DNA from: an uncultured Lactobacillus sp.
GTDB taxonomy: Bacteria > Bacillota > Bacilli > Lactobacillales > Lactobacillaceae
Assembly: GCA_945281075.1 (NCBI GenBank)
Contig: CALYQE010000029.1
Span: 1-17,717, forward strand
Length of the DNA stretch: 17,717 nt
Direction: 5' to 3'
This document shows, piece by piece, positions 14,459 through 17,717 of this stretch. Positions within the stretch are counted from its first letter, which is position 1; each line of letters starts with the position of its first letter. Made by a program: the position numbers and the translations under genes. Below the pieces are notes generated by a model. It searched no databases. It was not told the DNA's origin and saw nothing but the letters and a program-made list of their open reading frames with translations.

Positions 14459-14486
14459 AAAATATCAAATAACGAAAATGTCAAAT
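14459..14486. promoter_or_regulatory. Tandem 12-bp repeat AAAATRTCAAAT between the MFS exporter and rgg
   Basis: AAAATATCAAAT (14459-14470) and AAAATGTCAAAT (14475-14486) are direct repeats with a 16-nt period and one mismatch. On the minus strand the second copy supplies a perfect -35 TTGACA, though the hexamer 17 nt on (TTTAAC) is a poor -10 for the MFS gene. This layout suits an Rgg-type operator overlapping the exporter promoter. Confidence 0.4.
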
Positions 14487-14514
14487 ATGAAACTATTTTT
14501 TTAAGGAAAAAGTT

Positions 14515-15378
14515 ATGACCATCGGAAATCTTTTAAAGCAATATCGTCAAAAAGCAGGTAAAACGCAGCGCGCCTGGATCGGCGATATTGTCAGTCCCTC
14601 GTTTTACTCTAAAGTCGAAAAAAATACTACCCGCATTTCTGCCCAAGACTTAATCGAACTTCTTCGCTACAACCATGTCAATCTTGAACGCTTTTTTAGC
14701 ACATTAGATTATCGCTCTAAACCGCAAGAAGACCTGAAAAAAAGCGTCCTTGCAAGTTCAATTGACGCTTATTATCAATTTGATATTGCTAAACTGCAAT
14801 CAATTAAAGATGAGGTTATTAAGAGCGATGTGAGTGATAAAGATGATCTGCTGTTAAAACTTAACAGCCTAATTTACACTGCGCAAAATTCTCCTGAAGG
14901 ACTGAGTCCTGAAGAAAAAGATCTGCTAAAAAACAAGTTTTATAATGAAGAAAACTTAAATAAAAAAGCACTCAAAAACTTTTGCAACTATATGTACTTT
15001 TTCGACTTTAACAGCAACCTGACAATTACCAGAAAAATCCTGAAAAAGTTTAAAAACAGTTCTCATGAAGATATTCAGTTTTTAGTTTTAGACATTTTGA
15101 TCAACATGATCGGGACTTGTATCGCAAACAACTCTTATGATAAAGCCAAAGAATTAGTCAATGAGTCTAAAGAGATTCCGACCAAGCCCATTAACTGTTT
15201 TAGTAAAATTATGCTTTTACTGTTGGAAAATTTGGTTAATTACCGGTATGATCCAAAGCCAGTTTATCTTGATATCTGCAAGCTGCAGGTAAAGGAACTA
15301 TCCTTAATCGGCATGACGGAGTTTAGCAAGCAGTGTCAGCAACTACTCGATGAGAACAACAGTAAGCATTCAAATTAA
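14515..15378 (+). CDS. Rgg/GadR/MutR-family transcriptional regulator
   Basis: This is a 287-residue protein, the usual Rgg length. The N-terminal XRE-type HTH (about 4-62) reads GNLLKQYRQKAGKTQRAWIG, then SPSFYSKVEKNTTRISAQDL, then HVNLERFF: the Rgg signature 'D-I-V-S-x-S-F-x-S-K-x-E ... R-I-S-x-x-x-L'. The rest (about 75-285) is all-helical and TPR/repeat-like, which in this family binds short peptide pheromones or other ligands. ATG 14515 has AAGGA 7-8 nt upstream. I looked for a short hydrophobic peptide gene in both flanking intergenic regions and found no convincing one, so it is a stand-alone Rgg on present evidence. A divergent MFS exporter is the likely target. Confidence 0.88.
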   Translation: MTIGNLLKQYRQKAGKTQRAWIGDIVSPSFYSKVEKNTTRISAQDLIELLRYNHVNLERFFSTLDYRSKPQEDLKKSVLASSIDAYYQFDIAKLQSIKDEVIKSDVSDKDDLLLKLNSLIYTAQNSPEGLSPEEKDLLKNKFYNEENLNKKALKNFCNYMYFFDFNSNLTITRKILKKFKNSSHEDIQFLVLDILINMIGTCIANNSYDKAKELVNESKEIPTKPINCFSKIMLLLLENLVNYRYDPKPVYLDICKLQVKELSLIGMTEFSKQCQQLLDENNSKHSN

Positions 15379-15422
15379 ATCCACGAGATTGCTGATTTTC
15401 AACTTATCTGACTATACCAAAA

Positions 15423-15455
15423 ACGCTCTATCAATTAATAGAGCGTCTTTTTTTG
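15423..15455. terminator. Terminator after rgg, probably also ending the LPXTG gene
   Basis: ACGCTCTAT (15423-15431) pairs with ATAGAGCGT (15438-15446) around a 6-nt loop and is followed by C and seven T on the plus strand. The minus strand has GCGTTTTTGG, so it may also terminate the convergent surface-protein gene that ends 38 nt away. Confidence 0.88.
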
Positions 15456-15483
15456 TTTTGGTTAAACCATTAACAATTTAGTT

Positions 15484-17610
15484 TTAGTCTTTCTTACGGT
15501 TAAACCATGCGGCTGCTAACGATCCAGCAAGGACAATTGAGCCCATTGCCAGCATTGCTAGCTCTTCTTTTACGCTGGTGCCTGTCTCTGGCAACTCATC
15601 ATCAGCTCCATTAGCTGCATCTGTGCCATTCACACCGTTTTCACCGGTGCTGTTTGCTCCCGTCTTGTCTTGACTATTCTGACCATGACCATTGCCACGG
15701 TTCTTTTTCTTCTTCTTGCTTGCGCTTGCTTGTTCGCCTTCAGTCTCAGTTTCAATCGCGGTGTAGACATAAACAACTGACTGCGGCACGCCAGAGAAGA
15801 AACCAGTAGCGTTTTCTGGTCGCACCGTCAGCTTATAGCCTGGGATTTCTTTCGCTGCCGTCACGTAGCCGTCGCCGAGCTTACCGCTCATTGTATCTGT
15901 CGGAGCTAGCTCGCGACCGTTTTCATCTTGATAATGAACGGTTACGTTAGCTGCTTGTTCCGGAGCAGTCATGCCAGGTTCCTTGCGCAGACGGTAAATT
16001 GCCGTTACTTCTTTGTCGGGACCATAGACACCGCTGAAGACTTTATCGCCGCCGACAAGATCATAGCCAGGTATCTCTTCGGCATTGAGCGTATAGCTAT
16101 CGCCGATTGGGCCAAACAGCTGAGTATCTGGCATTTCCGGTAGCGGCTTGCCAGCTTCGTTAACGTGGTGCACCGTAATCGGCCCGCCCAAGCGCACATA
16201 AGTATCTTCCACGAACTCCTGGTTCAAGTCGATGGGATCATCTGGATGCTGGTTATCGTTGCCTTTATATTGGTAAAGCTCCATAACCTGTTCACTGGTT
16301 AGGTTACGCTTGCCTTTAGGATTGAAGACAGTTCCGCCATGCGCACTATCAACTTGTTGCCAAAGACCATCATTGTCAAAGCCAGTGTCAAAGACAATGT
16401 GCCATGAGTTTGACAGTCCCGACTTTTTACCCAAGGTAAGCGTATTTAGACTGGTTAATCCTTTTAGCATACCACCACAGCTGTTGTCGCCGTAAAATGG
16501 CATGGCTGTGATATTGTTAAACTTTCTCAGATCGAGCTTTACCAAGCTGCGACAATTTAAAAACATGTACGAAACCTGATCGAGCTTAGGCGTATCATCT
16601 GGAAAAGTAAATTCAACTAAAGAATAACAGTTCTGAAACGCGGAGGTCAGGCTCACCAATTCCGGTAGCTTAAAATTAGACATGTTTACCGTCGGTAACG
16701 ACTCTGCGTCCTGAAATATTGAGTCTAGGCAAGTAACTTTGGAGGTATTGAATGAGCTCAAGTCCACCCTGGTCAGCTTGGTACAATATGAAAACATACT
16801 GTTCATGTCTGTAACATTGGAAGTATCGAACCCGCGCAAATCTAGGGTCGTCAGCTTAGAACAGTTTGAAAACATATAGCTCATATTGGTTACCGATGAA
16901 GTATCCAGCTTATCTAAACCACTAATCTCAGTCAGTTCCGTAAGACCGTAAAAGAAATAGGCCGCTGCTCCTTTAACCAGTTTAGTCGTCGCAGTGAACT
17001 TTATTTTCTTAACTTTAGCGAGTGAAATCCCTGCCCCGTCATCTGGCAATAACCATTTACCCAAACCGTTTTTTTGTTGGATTATGTCCTCTAATTTATA
17101 GATTCCACCGTCAATAGTCAGTTCATCGGTATCTTGATTGTAGCTTAAGTTAAGGCCATTGACTGTGGCCTTAATAATCTTGTCACCAGCCTTAACCTCT
17201 TGAACTCCAGCTGTCGGCTGCTTGGCCTCATTTTCCGTACTGCTTGGCTGCTTTTCTGGGGCCGTTTCAGTCGGGTTGGGCTTGGTTTCAGCCTCATGAG
17301 TAACTTGCGTACTATTGTCAGCGGTGCTGCTATCGGCGCTAGTATTAGGGTTAGTTTCTTGGTCGCCGGTAGCTTCAGTGTTAATGGCATAGCCTTGGTC
17401 CGCAGCAGTATTGCTTTCCTCTTTAGTTAGAGAAGCAGGCACAGCAGTAGACTTAGCGGTCCTTTTCTTGCTGGCTGTTTGATTAGCAGGTGTCGTGGCA
17501 GCGTCAACTACTTTAGGGCTAGTAGCGACTAAGCCAAGGGCCGCCATCACAGCAGTACTGCCAAATAAGACCTTTTTGTTTGAGCGATGGGCATTTTTAC
17601 GATCCTTCAT
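15484..17610 (-). CDS. LPXTG cell-wall-anchored surface protein with BspA/DUF285-type repeats and two MucBP modules
   Basis: This 708-residue surface protein has a signal peptide with cleavage near VVDAA (35-39; KKVLFGSTAVMAALG hydrophobic core), then a low-complexity Thr/Ser/Glu/Pro stalk (about 40-138). A BspA-like region follows (about 150-395), with repeats of the DUF285 form: LDTSSVTNMSYMFSNC, FDTSNVTDMNSMF, FNTSKVTCLDSIF, VSYMFLNCRSLVKLDLRKF. Two MucBP modules come next (about 476-540 and 555-617, each with ITVHHVNEAGK or VTVHYQDENGR and the EIPGY motif). A Lys/Gly/Asn linker leads to the sortase signal LPETG (673-677), a hydrophobic helix and RKKD. MucBP modules are associated with mucus binding; adhesion is inferred. 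ATG 17610 has GAGGA 7 nt upstream; the promoter lies close upstream. Confidence 0.92.
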   Translation of the reverse strand: MKDRKNAHRSNKKVLFGSTAVMAALGLVATSPKVVDAATTPANQTASKKRTAKSTAVPASLTKEESNTAADQGYAINTEATGDQETNPNTSADSSTADNSTQVTHEAETKPNPTETAPEKQPSSTENEAKQPTAGVQEVKAGDKIIKATVNGLNLSYNQDTDELTIDGGIYKLEDIIQQKNGLGKWLLPDDGAGISLAKVKKIKFTATTKLVKGAAAYFFYGLTELTEISGLDKLDTSSVTNMSYMFSNCSKLTTLDLRGFDTSNVTDMNSMFSYCTKLTRVDLSSFNTSKVTCLDSIFQDAESLPTVNMSNFKLPELVSLTSAFQNCYSLVEFTFPDDTPKLDQVSYMFLNCRSLVKLDLRKFNNITAMPFYGDNSCGGMLKGLTSLNTLTLGKKSGLSNSWHIVFDTGFDNDGLWQQVDSAHGGTVFNPKGKRNLTSEQVMELYQYKGNDNQHPDDPIDLNQEFVEDTYVRLGGPITVHHVNEAGKPLPEMPDTQLFGPIGDSYTLNAEEIPGYDLVGGDKVFSGVYGPDKEVTAIYRLRKEPGMTAPEQAANVTVHYQDENGRELAPTDTMSGKLGDGYVTAAKEIPGYKLTVRPENATGFFSGVPQSVVYVYTAIETETEGEQASASKKKKKNRGNGHGQNSQDKTGANSTGENGVNGTDAANGADDELPETGTSVKEELAMLAMGSIVLAGSLAAAWFNRKKD

Positions 17611-17633
17611 ATGTATTCCTCTACTTTAAATTA

Positions 17634-17656
17634 TGTATAACTTTCATGATTATACA
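17634..17656. promoter_or_regulatory. Inverted repeat TGTATAA-N9-TTATACA over the surface-protein -10
   Basis: TGTATAA (17634-17640) and TTATACA (17650-17656) are perfect 7-bp arms with a 9-nt spacer. The upstream arm (on the minus strand) contains the -10, so a bound dimer would cover the start of transcription. A repressor site is likely; the protein is unknown. It might also form a short hairpin at the 5' end of the mRNA. Confidence 0.4.
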
Positions 17657-17677
17657 TTGGTACCTAACTAAAATCAA
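17649..17677 (-). promoter_or_regulatory. Near-consensus promoter of the LPXTG surface-protein gene
   Basis: On the minus strand TTGATT (RC of 17672-17677), an exact 17-nt spacer and TATAAT (RC of 17649-17654) lie about 40 nt before the ATG. This is the best sigma-A promoter in the window. The remaining bases to 17717 are AT-rich with no gene visible. Confidence 0.8.
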
Positions 17678-17717
17678 GCAAATATTGTAAAGTCAAACTA
17701 TTTCTCATAATAAAAAC

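Noticed and set aside
14478..14504. 8-codon ORF (MSNMKLFF) before rgg, considered as a short hydrophobic pheromone gene
   Set aside because: It has no RBS, is shorter than known pheromone precursors and lies inside the tandem repeat and promoter region.
1..17717. CRISPR arrays, tRNA or rRNA genes, insertion sequences, phage or toxin-antitoxin genes
   Set aside because: I saw no regularly spaced repeats, cloverleaf-like sequences, transposase or integrase motifs, or paired small toxin/antitoxin ORFs.

Overview
The window looks like chromosomal DNA of a host- or food-associated Lactobacillus, probably of the L. acidophilus/crispatus/helveticus type. This is inferred from the AT-rich sequence, a secreted protein with an SLAP (S-layer-associated) type domain at the left edge, an LPXTG surface protein with MucBP modules at the right edge, a stand-alone Rgg regulator, and a GH4/EIICB sugar-PTS operon. 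No rRNA, tRNA, CRISPR array, phage gene, transposase or insertion sequence was seen. I read the window as ordinary, gene-dense accessory chromosome devoted to sugar use and the cell surface.

Layout. (1) 1-1629, minus strand: three small exported or membrane-anchored proteins of mostly unknown function: a partial SLAP-like protein cut by the window edge, a 120-residue single-span protein preceded by a probable 14-codon coupling ORF, and a 204-residue secreted protein with a GTG start. (2) 1819-6122: nagA (minus) and a 997-residue GH31-like protein with FN3 and CBM32-like modules (plus) are divergent and share a 151-bp intergenic region that carries a NagR/dre-like palindrome. (3) 6264-10583, minus: a sugar-PTS operon running GH4 6-phospho-alpha-glucosidase, EIICB permease, RpiR-family regulator, small four-span membrane protein. 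It has the same parts as the maltose operon of Bacillus subtilis (malA-malR-malP, also called glvA-glvR-glvC). Its promoter region holds a cre-like site and an RpiR-type inverted repeat. (4) 10806-11738, minus: a membrane protein of unknown function, divergent from a DHA1-type MFS efflux gene (11886-13121, plus) across an intergenic region with a perfect 8-bp inverted repeat. (5) 13167-15378: a second MFS exporter (minus) divergent from a stand-alone Rgg-type regulator (plus), with a tandem 12-bp repeat between them. (6) 15484-17610, minus: a cell-wall-anchored protein with BspA/DUF285-type repeats and two MucBP modules, under a near-consensus promoter with an inverted repeat over its -10 box.

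How it fits together. The PTS operon would import and phosphorylate an alpha-glucoside (EIICB), hydrolyse the 6-phosphate (GH4) and control itself through RpiR. NagA feeds GlcNAc-6-phosphate into glycolysis and cell-wall metabolism, and the divergent GH31 protein probably belongs to the same amino-sugar regulon. The GH31 protein is the most unusual gene: it keeps the fold and the candidate acid/base motif of the GH31 alpha-N-acetylgalactosaminidase-like group, but seems to have lost the canonical nucleophile motif. Several genes have good inverted or direct repeats in their promoters with no recognisable matching regulator nearby. These are the main leads here. I do not see a clearly new multi-gene system.
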